DNA from: Macrotrachela quadricornifera
Lineage: Eukaryota > Rotifera > Eurotatoria > Philodinida > Philodinidae
NCBI GenBank assembly: GCA_022393335.1
Contig: JAJEKB010020725.1
Coordinates: 1 to 64,000, forward strand
Direction of reading: 5' to 3'
DNA length: 64,000 bases
A program made the translations under genes and the position numbers. The notes beneath the pieces were generated by a model. That model did no database searches and was not told where the DNA came from. It saw only the letters and a list, made by a program, of their open reading frames with translations. Positions 22,444 to 35,368 of the stretch are shown one piece after another (the first letter of the stretch is position 1; each line of letters begins with the position of its first letter).

Positions 22444-25400
22444 ATGGAAAACACATATTTAATCAATCTCCCTACCGAAATACTGCATCATATATTTGAT
22501 TATTGTGATATTCAAACGATTTTACTTAAACTTGGTCGTGTTTGCAAAAGACTTCGTTCAATTGTTTATCAATACAATCGATTTCATGTTCAATTTGATG
22601 AGAGAAATATGATATCGATGGGACATCTACTTGATATTGTCCCAAACCATGCTATCGTTTCTTTGGATATGCAATTGATGGAAAGATGGTATGAGATATT
22701 GAACGACTTGGTGCATAAATATAAGAATCGATTTACACGACTTCAATATCTGAGAATTCCTGAGGTGAAAGATGAACATTCAAGAAATCTTTTTACAAAT
22801 GAAAATTCCATCGAACTGATCTCACTCAAAATCGCTTTCATCTATACACCAAATCGTGCAATATTTTCTAAGCTGTCATCAATGTTGACGAAATTAAATG
22901 TTCAAAAACTGTACTGTATGAAGTTAGAATACAAAGTTAAAGATATGTCATGGCCTATTCCATGCAAATTAACGCATTTGAATTTAAGAAACTGTCTTTA
23001 TAGTGAATATCTTCTTCTTCTTCATCAATTACCTTCTCTAAAAATACTTGAATTGGAGGAATGTATTATGAACAATGAATTTATATCTACACCATTATCT
23101 AATATCTCATTCATTTCACAATTAACATGTTTGATCATTAGCAATTGTTCAGTATCGATAGAATATCTTAGATCACTCATTTTAGCAACACCTAAACTTC
23201 GTCATCTCAAGTTATGTTATCGACAAGAAATATTCAAATCTGTTGTTGATATTTATGATTGGGAAAAATTTATTCGAACTGAATTGAATTTTCTTCATAC
23301 ATGTCAATTTGTCGTCTTCTACAAAATGCTACCAAATGATAAAATTAATCTTCAATCAATTCTTGCTCCATTTCTAGAATCATTTTGGGTGAATGAAAAA
23401 CGTTGGTTTATTAGTTGTGAATATATCTTCGGACGTTCAACTATTTTACTTTGTACAATACCAATAGCTTTTGATTCTTACTGCTATAAAGGCGTATGTT
23501 ATGCAATCTCAGCTAAAAACATTAACTATCATATAAATCAACGATCATATAAAGACATTTTAACTGATGTAAGTCTATTTATACGATATTATGAATTCAC
23601 TTTCATGCCTTTGCCTTCATATCATGTAGATACTCATCACATTAGATATCTCTCACGGATACACCCATGAAGAAGATGTGCAATATCTCGTTCCTGTATT
23701 AGAAAATAATCATGTAAACGTTGAACTCTTTTTCTTCATGATACTTTGATATCGTTTTTTCTTCGAAATTTAGCCAATTGTTAAGATGTATTTAAACAGA
23801 AATTGGATAAAAAATGTTAGTGTACAACGTATTATTGATGCATTACAAAATAATACCGTAAATTTCATTCTCTTGTGAGATTTTGAACATTATCTACTTT
23901 CAATATTAACGCAGACAGTGACGACAGTGAATCTTCAAGAATTTAATATTAAAGAAGAAGATGCTTATCATATAGCTGATATGTTAGAAACTAACAAAGT
24001 TATTATTATGATTCTTTTCTTATCACTTGTAGTTTCTATTTAATGTTGTTACTGCATGCAGACGCTTACTGTCATAGACATTGGATTTAATAGAATAGAA
24101 GACGAAGGAATGCGTGCACTATGCAAGGCATTAGAAAAAAATATGGTCAGTTTCTTTCTTTTTTTTTATTATTCTACGAATTTCATAAGTCAGTTTTCTG
24201 CTCCTTTCTTAGACATTGGAAGAACTTAGGGTCTCTTACAACAATATTGGAGATGATGGAGCCAAATCTTTAGCAGAAGTGTTACACAATTTAAAGGTGA
24301 TCGTTGATGTTTATTTGATTGTTTTTTCGACAAAATTTGCTTTTTCATAATGCCTAGGCACTGAAGATAATCGATCTTCAAAATAACAAAGTTGGAGACG
24401 ATGGTGCACGATATCTCGCTTTGGCATTACGAAACGATATACATGTAGTAATTCTTCTTGTTTTATCGTCTATGAATTGTGTCCTCTAGAGTCTTACAAT
24501 GCTCAATCTCAACTGTAATCAAATTGGAATTCCCGGTGCAGAATATTTATATGAATTATTACCATCGACTCTTGCTAAAGTATCTTTTGTGAAAAATCAA
24601 GATTGTTGTGATCAAGTTGTTGAAGCATTGATTCGAATAAAAAGTGATCAGGTAATTTGGGATTATCTATTGTTACCAAATTTTTCTACATTGTTTCTTT
24701 TATTGTTAGCCATTAAAGAAATTCTCGCTCAATAAAGTTCATCTTGCGCTTGCAGCCACGAAATACATTGTCAACTTCTTACGAAAAAATTCAGTTACTC
24801 ATATTCTCTCATCATTTCAATTTTATCTACTCTACATTTAGACAATCAAAGAACTCGAACTAACCGATAATGGTATTCATGCGAAGGCAGTAATGCCTGT
24901 CGTTGATATTCTACGGGAAAATATGGTAAGTATTATTTACCTTCGGATGATTTTTGTGTAACCTTTATTTTTGTTTGTTCCTAGATGTTAACCAAGTTGA
25001 ATCTTTCTTATAATTGTCTCGGTGGTGAGGGTGTACGGTGTCTTGTGCAAGGCTTGCAACATAATACTGTATAGCTCATTTGTTCATGATTTGTCTTAGA
25101 TTTATCTGCTTTGCTATATATAGACACTTCTCACATTGAATTTAAGACATAATTATGTCGGAGATAACGGTGTCAAATATATAACTGAACTGTTGAAAAC
25201 TAATAAAGTCATTAGCATCCGTAGCTTGTCTTACTTTATCTTTCATTTGTTTTATTATTATACATAGACACTGACTACATTAAACGTAGCATCGAACCAA
25301 ATTGGTCACAAAGGAATGGAAACTCTATGCAAAGCACTGCAACAAAACACGGTAATCTTTTGTTCTTTACTCACCACTGATGTTTCCCAGATACTTTTGT

Positions 25401-27150
25401 CGTTCATCTAGACCATTTCTGAAGTATTTCTCTATGGAAACACAATCGTTTCAAATTATGCACGTTATGTTGCCGATTTATTGAGTACAAACACAGTAAT
25501 TTTCTCTCCTTTTCTTTTATTTGATCATCTGCTTCCAACATAGACACTAAGAGCACTGCATCTAGATCCCGATCAATCAGGTCAAACTGAAATAAAAATA
25601 CTTTTGGATGGATTAAAATACAATACGGTTAGGAACGAAACATTCAATGTCTTACATATACTCATCATCTCTTTGATATGCAGACTCTAGAAACGTTAGA
25701 TTTAGGCACATTGTGTGCACAACGATATCCATGTTGTACAGAACGTATCGAATTACGAACGAATCGAGTAAATCTCTACTCTTCAAAAACTATCTTTTAT
25801 ACTATTCTAATTCATCTATAGACACTCACTACTTTTGAAATAAGAAGCCAGGCAATTACTAAAACAACAGTCGAATATCTCTTTTTCAGTATTATCAATC
25901 ATCCAGTAATATTCGAAAAGCATCGAATATTTCTGTATAATTACATTCTTTTATTTGTATATATATATAGACACTTTCTGTATTGTATATCACACAGAAT
26001 GTTGTATCAATACATGCATTAGATCATTTTGATGATATTTTAAGAAATAATACTGTAAATTATATTGATCCTTACTTTTTCTAATTGTACATAATTATCT
26101 CTACATAGAGATTGACGACATTATGTTTGGAAAAAACTGTAATTGGTGACTATGGTGCGAAAAATCTTGCTTCTGGATTACGAGATAATATGGTAACACC
26201 GTAATATGTATAATGAAATCTATAACCCACTGTATATCTATATTGAATTTTTAAAGACACTGAAGACATTGATGCTTTCTCGTGCTCGAATCGGACTAGT
26301 TGGTGTGAAGAGTCTTGTTGATGCGATACAAGATAATACAGTATTTCTCATGATCTCCGTATTTGGTGTCTACATTTTCATCTGATTTTCTTTTACTAGA
26401 CATTAACTACATTCATATTGGAAAATAATCGAATTGGACTTCAAGGAACTGAATATCTTGCAAATATGTTGAAAATCAACAAAGTTACTTTCATTATTCA
26501 TTGAACTATCATCTATTTGTTTTGTTCTTGATTTATAGACACTATTATCAATTGATCTGACAAATAGTCAGATAGGCAATGATGGAGCACAAATTATGGC
26601 TGATGTATTACTTCATACACAGACACTTTTGAAATTAGATCTTAGCATGAATGAAATTGGAATTCATGGAGCAGAATCTATTGGTCACGCATTACAAAGC
26701 AACACAGTGAGTATTTTTTTAATATTATTGTCATCTCTCATTCTTACCAATCGTCTGTTCTATAATTAGACTCTTACTGAATTAAAGCTTAGTAGAAATA
26801 AAATCGAAACAAAAGGAGCACAATATCTAGCAAATGCATTGACAATGAATAAGATACTTGAAAAATTGTATCTTTCTTGTAATCAAATTGGAGATGATGG
26901 TGTAGAATATCTGAAAATAGCATTACAGAAAAATACGGTAATTTTATTTTATCTTATTATTTATATCTTTGAGAAATATTCTTTGCATAAAGATACTTAC
27001 TGAACTACATATTGGATTCAATGGTATTATGAATGTTATGTATAAAGAGAAGCTTCGTTTTAATGATAATTTACGAGATTTAATGGTAATAACTCTTCGT
27101 TTGTCTAATTTTACCTTTTCTTTTCTTTTTCTTTCTCATAGAGCATCTAA
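22444..27150 (+). CDS. F-box/LRR protein, 25 exons
   Basis: Exon 1 (22444-23568) starts MENTYLINLPTEILHHIFDY, a clear F-box (about residues 3-50), and continues with divergent LRRs to a GTAAGT donor. Then follow mostly 84-nt phase-0 exons, one LRR each: 23630-23713, 23774-23857, 23915-23998, 24062-24145, 24213-24296, 24358-24444, 24490-24651, 24710-24793, 24842-24925, 24985-25068, 25124-25207, 25268-25351, 25412-25495, 25544-25627, 25684-25767, 25822-25905, 25971-26054, 26109-26192, 26257-26340, 26400-26483, then 26539-26706 and 26770-26937 (two LRRs each), 26993-27085 and 27142-27150 (stop TAA). Total 3324 nt, 1107 residues. F-box proteins link substrates to SCF ubiquitin ligases; the LRR surface would choose the substrate. 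Unlike the 12994-16077 array, its repeats and introns have diverged. All junctions were read by eye as GT-AG. Confidence 0.88.
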
Positions 27151-27248
27151 CACAATAACGTACTTCATTTAACAGCAACATTTCTTTCCTCAATAATAAA
27201 GATTTCATTTGTGAAACATTAGTAAATGAGAATCGTAGATCATGCATT

Positions 27249-27530
27249 CTTGTCAATCGAAAGAATGAAATGAGATCTCAGTTTGTATGCTCTGTAACTG
27301 ATCGTTGGCTGATTCATTCAAGGTTGCTGGAAGAGTAATTGCATCACTAACGGATAAAGTAACTGCATTGGGTAGCTTAATCATTTATTTGTAGGTTTTC
27401 ATCTGAGAATAGTTTTCGCCTTTTCCATTCTACAAAGTTTATAAGAAAGATGAAACCTTGAATAAATCAACTAACGATCAGTTATAGAGCATACAAACTG
27501 AGATCTTATTTCATTCTTTCAATTGACAAG
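27249..27530. repeat. Imperfect hairpin: 77-bp inverted arms, about 130-bp loop
   Basis: Arms 27249-27325 and 27454-27530 pair with about six mismatches, all transitions. It lies 100 bases beyond the stop of the F-box/LRR gene. No target duplication was identified. It may be a MITE or a transcribed hairpin. Confidence 0.75.
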
Positions 27531-29840
27531 AAATTCGATACTAAACATGCAATTCAGAAAAACAACGAGAATGAAGTAATGATTTTCATCCACAACTGGA
27601 ATTCAAAAATTCCTTTGAATTCTACGTTATTTGTATCACTATAACAATTGTAAGTAGAAAGCTCAAATCTGAGCATAAAGTTAAACTAAACATCTAGGAT
27701 ATATACTGTGGATATCAACCTCTTTCATTCATGGAACATGTGAGAAATGAACACTGCATGAGGAAATCAGAACTTATTTTACACCCTTGATTCTACTACA
27801 GCATGAATAATTATTGTCTCCATTATTTGTTTTTGATTTTGATGTATATTCATCCCGCAGTTTTTCTCAAACAAGAACTTTGATTTACATTTTCTGACAA
27901 GCATATCCGAAGAAAGAATCTATGCAGTCAAAACCCAAAATACTAGAAGTCGGTGACCGAAAAGTCTTAGTTTTGAAAATGAGTTCGTTAGTTTGGAAGA
28001 CCAAAGAAAACTACTAAAAACCCTAAACTTTCACAGCTCTTGAGTCATGTGTTCAAATACTTCGATGGCATGCCTGTCTTTTCTGAGAATAGTGATGCGT
28101 CAAAATCTATGATTTTTAGACAATTTCTGTTTATGAACTTGAAGATAATTATTTAAGTTTCTCATACCAAACTGCAGGTGGGAGGAAGAAAGATCTCTGA
28201 GTATATTTCGTATGAAGATGTGTGAGCTCCATATTCTACCTTCGAGAGGCTCCGCTGACCAAATTTTCAACCAGAAGATGCTCCTTTTGACGATCTATAA
28301 AACAGTATGAAACTCATCTTATTCTTCCGAAAACTGACTGCTCAATAGAAGCAGAAAGGATAAAATACACCATGACAAATAGATCGAAAATAATCGATTT
28401 CACCTATTGTATTGGCTTTTCCCAGTGTTGGAGAAGATTTTCTAGAACACCTCTCGCTCTGTCGATAATAGAGGGTGACACTAGCTGCCTAAATCTAGAT
28501 TTCACTGCCGCTACGCAGATCATCAGTTGGCTTTTAGATTAATAATGATTTAAATAAATAAATCAAAATCAAATCAATTTTGTTTTTAAGTGAAGATGTT
28601 TTTATTGGTCTTACTTCTACTTTTCAAATTATTCGTGTCTTTCCTTTGTATGTCGTTTTTTGATTCAGGATAATTCGATTTGTGTTTCTTGATGTTGAAC
28701 AAAATATGGTTAATTAATATTTAATAGTTGTTATATTTTGGTTGATTTGTGATTAAGTAATGTTGTTTCCGAAGTGCTATCAAAAGAAATATAAGATCAA
28801 GTGTTATAGACTTACTAGTTTTGATAGTTTTTCCTGAGAATGAATAAAATGAATGATGGTAGCATATATATATATATTTCTTATCGGACAAGCGTAGGTG
28901 TGGCGAACGTGCTGCTATTTCATGAATTGAGAGCTTATCTTAGTGAGAAAATTGCATTACTTTAAATGCATGTACGCGTGACTAGATGCAATTGCGAAGA
29001 AAGACGAAAGAATTCATTCTACACAATTGGAAAGTACTGATAAAGATAAAGCAGTTGCATTATTTCATTCTTTTACACAGGAATGTCTCGATGATTAGCC
29101 TTTAAAGTGCTCTATCGAATAAGGAGAACTATTCGAACTTAAGAAATTAAAGACACCCTTTTGTAGGACAAGTCAAGACGGGTCGGAAAGTAAATATTAA
29201 ATCTGATTTACGTCAGACTTAAGTGGAACTAGAATCAGTCTACCAGTAGATGACCATGTACCCTCAAGGATTGTCAGTTACTTATCATTAGAATTTGATG
29301 ATTTCATTGAAAAATATGTTTAGAAAAACATCTCTATATATAGTTTTGTAGAGTTTTTCATGTGCTACAAGTTGATTTATTTGGCATCTTCGATAGTCCT
29401 ACTTCTCAAAGACAGGAATATGATTTTTTTATATGTACTATAACGTTTTGGATAAACGACCATCTACTGGTAAGTTGACTTTCGTTTCATGAAAGACTTT
29501 TGAAAATGAAATCTAATATATATGTCACTCGATGCACTTTGATTTCTCATTTGGAATAGGTCTTCTTATCAAAACTTGTGGTATATCCCCAAGTAGTGTA
29601 TTAATAAGCATAATTATAATGAATATTATCATCATTAAAGTATGAAACGATTGGAGTATTGTAGATGTTTGTGGTTGCCAGTGTACTGTTTAATACAGAA
29701 TAATGAAACGCAGAACTTATATTCTTATAATGAAAAAAATTGGCTGAATTAAAAGGATACTTTTATGATTGAGCGATGGCTAAACAAATGAGTACGCACA
29801 TGCATTACATGCAACAACAAAATATTTGTTTTAAGATGAG
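27531..29840. other. No supported gene
   Basis: About 2.3 kb of AT-rich sequence with short broken frames. Nothing recognizable was seen apart from simple runs such as the TA repeat near 28864-28877. Confidence 0.5.
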
Positions 29841-30925
29841 TTAATGATATCGAATATTTCTATTGACTTTTGTTGAAAGATTCTTTCGACCAATGTCGGC
29901 ATGATTACGTTTCGAAATGGGACCAATTATTTTTGGTACACGTGCAATCGGAACTATGGTTGAAGAGGGACCTGTTGTTGGACTTGTTTCAGATATTTGA
30001 GCATTCTGAAAAACAAATCTATCTGATAAACAATATCTAATGGGAAATTAGTATGTTTACTTTTTAATGATTGCCGATTGAAGATAAAACTAAGTCCTTT
30101 TTTCTAGGAATCTTTGGTAGATCCTTTAATGGATTTTCTAAATATCTTTGGAGGTCTTGTTTTGTTAACCGTGGGATCGTCATTCTGAAGCCATCTTTGA
30201 GAGCCTGACTAGTTGATTTTTGTAGATCAACCCGAGTAATCTGCAGATCATATGACGACGATAAGGATGATAGTCGAAAACGGGTACGTGTCTGCTGAGA
30301 GCCTTTAACTGAAACCATATTGATCACATCGTTTGGATCTTCTTCACTTTCCATCTGATTTGTTTGTCTTTCCGTTATTGTTGCACTTTCCATGGTGCTC
30401 TGTGCAACTTGTTCCACTACAACCAAAAACAAAGACATGAATGAAAGATAAGTCAGTTTTTTTCCAGAAAAACTAAACGATAGAAACATGACTGCCAATG
30501 CTTTGAACTCCTCGATTAATATTGCTTTTTGTTGCAGCTATTTGAGTGTATTATGTAAGAAACAGTTATCATAAAGAGATCTTTCTATTTTCTGTGAGAC
30601 TTTAAGTATTATTGTTTGTTCAAATCAATATTTATCTTTTTATATGATATGGAGTTTGTGTAGTAGTGTCTTTCTGCTAACTCTTAGGATTTGAATTAAG
30701 ATCATTGGTGTTACTTACCGTACCATTGCCGATATTTGTTCCGGAACTACTTTGCGTGATTGATGGAACAGAGATTTGAACTGTTTGAGCATTATCGAGG
30801 TATGAACTAGGCGAAAATAAGGAGGCCGGTAACGAAGCAAAAAAATCAGGATCTAAACACAATAAATCGATTCCATCTAAATCCATTGTTGTATTATCCA
30901 TTTGGGAATTGCTACTGCTGGCCAT
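29841..30925 (-). CDS. Small hypothetical gene with two or three exons
   Basis: The first exon starts at 30925 (MASSSNSQMDNTTMDLDGID) and ends near 30719, where GTAAGT is a strong donor. It is acidic with Leu/Phe clusters (LDPDFFASLPASLF), resembling a transactivation segment. A second exon runs from TTGTAG/TGGAAC at 30416 to about 30061 and encodes a Ser/Arg-rich stretch ending near LVLSSIGNH and TAA at 30064. A third open block follows a TTTTTCAG acceptor at 30005 and ends TAA at 29841. Phases do not fit simply: exon 2 needs a phase-1 donor (GTACGG, weak), and exon 3 is not in frame with exon 2. Either alternative splicing or a frameshift in the A-run near 30104 is involved. No family recognized. 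Confidence 0.4.
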
Positions 30926-31885
30926 ACTCTAAATTATAGTTCGATGTTTGTTCATTTTCCGTTTTCAAAGTCTTAAAATGATCTGCGCATTTTCAGTGAA
31001 TCCAACGAGAAGATTTATTTTAGAAGTTTCTGTTCTTTTTATCCCTTCGTGTGTATATTTTAGAGAGGGATGAAAAATACAACGGCTTCGAAACAATTCT
31101 TTGCGGCTTTCATTAGAGGATACGAATGGTCAAACATATAAACAAAATACTCACCTTTTTTCAAACAATGATTATAATTAATTTTGAGATGAATAAAGTA
31201 TGTACTAAATCGAATTCGAGAAAATAGAATTTCAGATATCTAGAAATGACAAAATGCAATATTTAATTGATTCGTATCAAAGTTATTCATAGAGAAGCAA
31301 TTATACACAAGTTTTATATTTTATTTGGTTGATAGAATAATACATCGTTTCACTGAGCACTCCGAAAAATGTCTGCTATCCCTTTGTGACAATAATTATA
31401 TATTGTTCTTTTATCAGAAGCTATGAGAGTGCTGAGATCAAAGGTATTTAATATTTATTTCGTTAATAAATAGCTCATGAGGCTGGACTGTACTTGTGTT
31501 GCATGCTGTATCAAGTGAAAGAATATTTCAATCCACAAATTTTATTTTGTTGAGGGTGTGAGATAAACTATCACGATACAAATAAGTATTTCACTGTTGT
31601 TTTTGTGAGAGATTATCAAGTGGCTATGTATTAGTACGATGATTTCAGGAGAAACCAGTACCAATAAATGTATAAAAGAAAAGACAAGATATTCAAAGCA
31701 TCACACGACACGTGTTTCTTACTTTTTTGATGAGTGTTGTTTTGTGATGTTCGAAAATATAGTTGATGAAGATAGAAGAGTGGTTGAAGAAAGTTGCTGT
31801 TTCTATTTCTGGAATTACATGAAGGTTTTTGATTGTTTTCTGTATGATCTGAAATGATACGAAAAGATTGGTTTGTAATGAGGGT
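30926..31885. other. No supported gene
   Basis: Nearly 1 kb of AT-rich sequence upstream of the small hypothetical gene. It should hold that gene's promoter, but no specific element can be supported. Confidence 0.4.
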
Positions 31886-32731
31886 GAAACTTTACAAAAT
31901 AAATAAATAAATAAATAAAATCAATGACTATGTATTTGTTCACCATTTACATCCATCAATAACTTCAGTCAATGTGGTATTCGTCCTATCATTTGTCGGC
32001 ATTTTTCGGGAGTGAACATTTTCCATTGTTGTATGACCTATGTTTCTAATTCATTTTCAAATTCTTCTCCTCGAAGTTTCTCCTTGATTGCATCTCACCC
32101 ATTCGCTTTAGATCAAATATCTGCTAGTTTTGCATCACCTATTTTGGGATCAATACGTTCATCAAATTAGGAATCGACAATCTCTTTGACAGCTGTTTTC
32201 CTATGTTTATTATCTTGATCACCTTGGAAAATCGGTATGAAAGAAGTATTCTTAAATACTCGTTTTATTGCTGGTACTGCTTGTTCCATTAAAAATTTCC
32301 CATACAAATTACTTTCTCAGTACATCTTCTTATTGTTTTTGCCCTGTACTTATTGCTACTGTATCCATTTAGAAAAGTTTATAAACTACCTTATAAAACT
32401 TACTAAATCAATACTAGTACGGTTTTATTTTTCCATGTGATTTACTCGTACATTACGTTATTTTTGACCATTAACATTCACGGAAAGAAACAAATTTTAA
32501 ATTTTTTTCTATTTCTAACGATTTACTAGGTAACAGAATGCAAGAAAACATCTTGTATAATAAAATGAGCACAATGCATTTTGTGCCAAATTAGGCTAAT
32601 GATGTTTCAGAAATTCTTCTGATTCTCATGATGTTAATAATCCGTTCATGATAACATATAGTAGACTAAGATGGTGAACAAATACATAGTCATTGATTTC
32701 ATTTATTCATTTATTTATTTTGTAAAGTTTC
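31886..32731. mobile_element. Tc1/mariner-like remnant with 61-bp TIRs
   Basis: Inverted repeats at 31886-31946 and 32671-32731 start GAAACTTTACAAAATAAATAAAT and are almost identical. Interior minus-strand fragments (such as FTPEKCRQMIGRIPH) resemble the C-terminal end of Tc1-like transposases, but the frame is full of stops. No clear TA duplication was seen at the edges, so the family call rests on the protein traces. Confidence 0.6.
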
Positions 32732-33187
32732 GATGTGTCGCTTTCTTTCAGAGCGATATTGTCATATTACATTATATTCAAGCGTCAAAAACATTACGAT
32801 TTTTTCGATTTTTTGTTCGATTTTTGTCATGCATATAATTCTTTAAATGGTAATAGATAGAAAGCTGAAACTTTGCCATAAAGTACAACTAGGATAATAG
32901 TATACATTCTATAAAAAATCAGATTCTTAAACACTAGAAACATGTAGGAACAAGTAGGAAAAAAATATTGCACAAAGGATCAGAACTTAGTTTACATCCT
33001 TTATATTTCTGATTGTACGTACAATGAATTTTATTCAAATCAATCATTACAAATAAAGAGTCGTTACAAACAATAGAGGTATACAAATTAATGTATTGAA
33101 ACGTTAATTGAAAACATAAATATACATTCAAGGAATCTTTCTCAGATGTTCAATAACGATAAAAAAAAATTGGTCAACAATTTTCTT

Positions 33188-33188
<1 letters not shown>

Positions 33189-33220
<32 letters not shown>
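33189..33220 (+). repeat. Run of 32 G
   Basis: Thirty-two consecutive G in a genome of about 30 % G+C, followed by AACTAGTCCCC and CCCCC. It could fold into G-quadruplexes, or its length may be an assembly or polymerase artefact. Confidence 0.95.
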
Positions 33221-33221
<1 letters not shown>

Positions 33222-34624
33222 ACTAGTCCCCATAATCCCCCTTCTGGGTGCGTCACTGCTAGTAATGATCAAAAGTTTCAAAAATCAAAAAGATATTTAT
33301 TTTTCTTCTGAAAGACCAGGTTACTCTTTTTTTATAACAACGTGCCTTTGCAAAGACGTTTCCAATAGCATTATGGAGGACGTGAATTCGTATGTGGATC
33401 TGTTCCTGGTGTATTATTTTGGCCAATTCTAGAACAAATATAAAATTTCCAGATTATTTTATTTCCTTCATTTGATGAGCAGAAGAGCTAGAAAGGAATG
33501 GAAAATTTCTTGTTTCTTGGTGCACTCCACTACAAATTCTCGTCTAACAAACATTTCACTTACATACCATATAGATTTGCCATTGTTTCTTTTGGAATTG
33601 ACGACACTGATGTTTCTGCACGTTTTCAATCAGCTGGAAAACCTTTCTGAGTAATAATCCGACATGTATTTGTTATTTTTTACATCCAGCCAACTGTCTA
33701 TAATTGAAACTTTCCAACTTCAGAACTTTACAGAGATTTTCAAAATATTTTTCTCGCTTCTCCTCTGCTTGATGAACAACAGATAGAGGGGTGAGGGTGA
33801 GGGTGTCGTACAGTCTCTTGTGAAACTACCGCCTGAGCCATCATTTGCAAGCTTCGCATTACCAATTTGACCCGATAGCATACAAACGTCTAGAAGAAGC
33901 AAACAATCAGTCGAATGAAAAAATGTTTTTTTCGTTTTCTAACATACTGTTCAGTGAATGGCCATTTCGATGAGACCCAGCTGAATTATGATAACACGAT
34001 ATTTGAATCCGACACAGAGCATAAGCTGAAAAACATGATTTAATTCACATTGTGGAAGTTGATCGATTGTATCGATCAGAGCTGAATTTAAACCGACACT
34101 ACCTAGGCAGACAAGATCTTTAAAAAACGCCGTTTTCATAAGTATCAACCCATTTTTTGTTGAATAATTTACGACACCTTTTTATGAACTAAACAAAATC
34201 TCTGTTATTTCACGTAATTTAAATTTTTTTACTCGTATCTACTGGTATGACTGTGAATGAGTTTTCTTTCGTTCGAAATCCATTCGTCTTTTAATGCTAT
34301 CAAAAGGAATATTATTGGCTTTGTCCGTAATTCGACAGTAAACATTGTATCACCTTGCAATAGAAGCTTATTTTTTTGGTGATATATCAAGCAATCACCG
34401 ATTATTTTATTGATTCTTTGAGCGAGTCACTTTTTCCTGAATAACAAAAATGATTGATTGAAAGTTTCATGAATTTGAACTGCATTTATATATGATAGTG
34501 GTTTTGTAGAGATGTGTGTGATATTTTTGGTAAGAGATAACTGTGTTTCGAGAAGGAGTAATATTTGATAGTTAAATAATCAGAGAAAATAATATAAGAT
34601 GAAGATTCTACCGTAACAAGCAGT
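33221..34624. other. No supported gene; weak coding traces
   Basis: Plus-strand frame near 33519-33648 reads like protein (HFTYIPYRFAIVSFGIDD) but is short and broken. Minus-strand traces around 33720-34148 are equally short. These may be decayed gene pieces; none can be assigned. Confidence 0.35.
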
Positions 34625-35233
34625 CTATAATAATACGTATGACAACAAAATTCGCGTTTCCTCTACTAAATATGAGAATAGATAAAATTGAGAAAATGTT
34701 TCCATTTGTGAATCTTTCAGATAACCAACTTTTTCTCTGATGGAATCAAAATTGATTGAAACAATATTTGGTTGATTTGGAGGGTTGGAATAAACAAAAA
34801 AGTCATTAACGTATTCGACTCCATCCACAGAGAAGGAATCAAAATCGAAAATATCTGCTTGGTGAATGATGAATACAATATCTTTGGTTTCTTTCAATTG
34901 TATTATACCTATAATTATTCCGATTTGAAGATTATTTAAATGATCAGAATATATAACAACAGAATTATCCACTTGTTTATAAGCTAATTGATGAATTATG
35001 AATAGTATATTTCAGTAAAAACACAATGAATGATGGCTGTATTGATCTTTTCCATACATGTTATTAAGATATTCAAGAATAAATGGAAATGTAGGAGGTG
35101 TTGACCGAGCTAAACAAACACCAGTATCTATTTTGATAGATGTTGGTATAGCACATCTCTTGGATGAATTTATCTGATGAATCAATAATGAAATTTTAGG
35201 ATGAAAAGCAGCATGTTTAAAAGTAGTTGTAGC
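34625..35233 (-). pseudogene. Unidentified coding exon broken by one TGA
   Basis: After a TTTTGATAG acceptor the minus strand stays open from 35233 to 34625 except for TGA at 35014-35012. The protein is about 200 residues with coding-like composition (AFHPKISLLIH early, FVYSNPPNQPNIVSI later, DSQMETFSQFYLF near the end). I do not recognize it. The single stop, with good coding quality on both sides, suggests recent loss. An upstream exon is expected but was not found; a fold-back element begins 135 bases further up. Confidence 0.5.
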
Positions 35234-35368
35234 CTATCAAAAATGCCAATGATTAGTAAAATTTATTATCATGTCTATAATACATTTAAGAAGGTGTTTC
35301 CTAAAAATTATCAGACAGAAAAGAGTTTTCACTTGAAAAAAAATTCGATATTATTGGACAGTTAGTTG

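Noticed and set aside
22229..22462. 77-codon frame just before the F-box gene
   Set aside because: Lys-rich start and hydrophobic end without domain; a GTAAGT inside suggests at most a decayed exon, and it cannot be linked to the F-box exon in phase with confidence.
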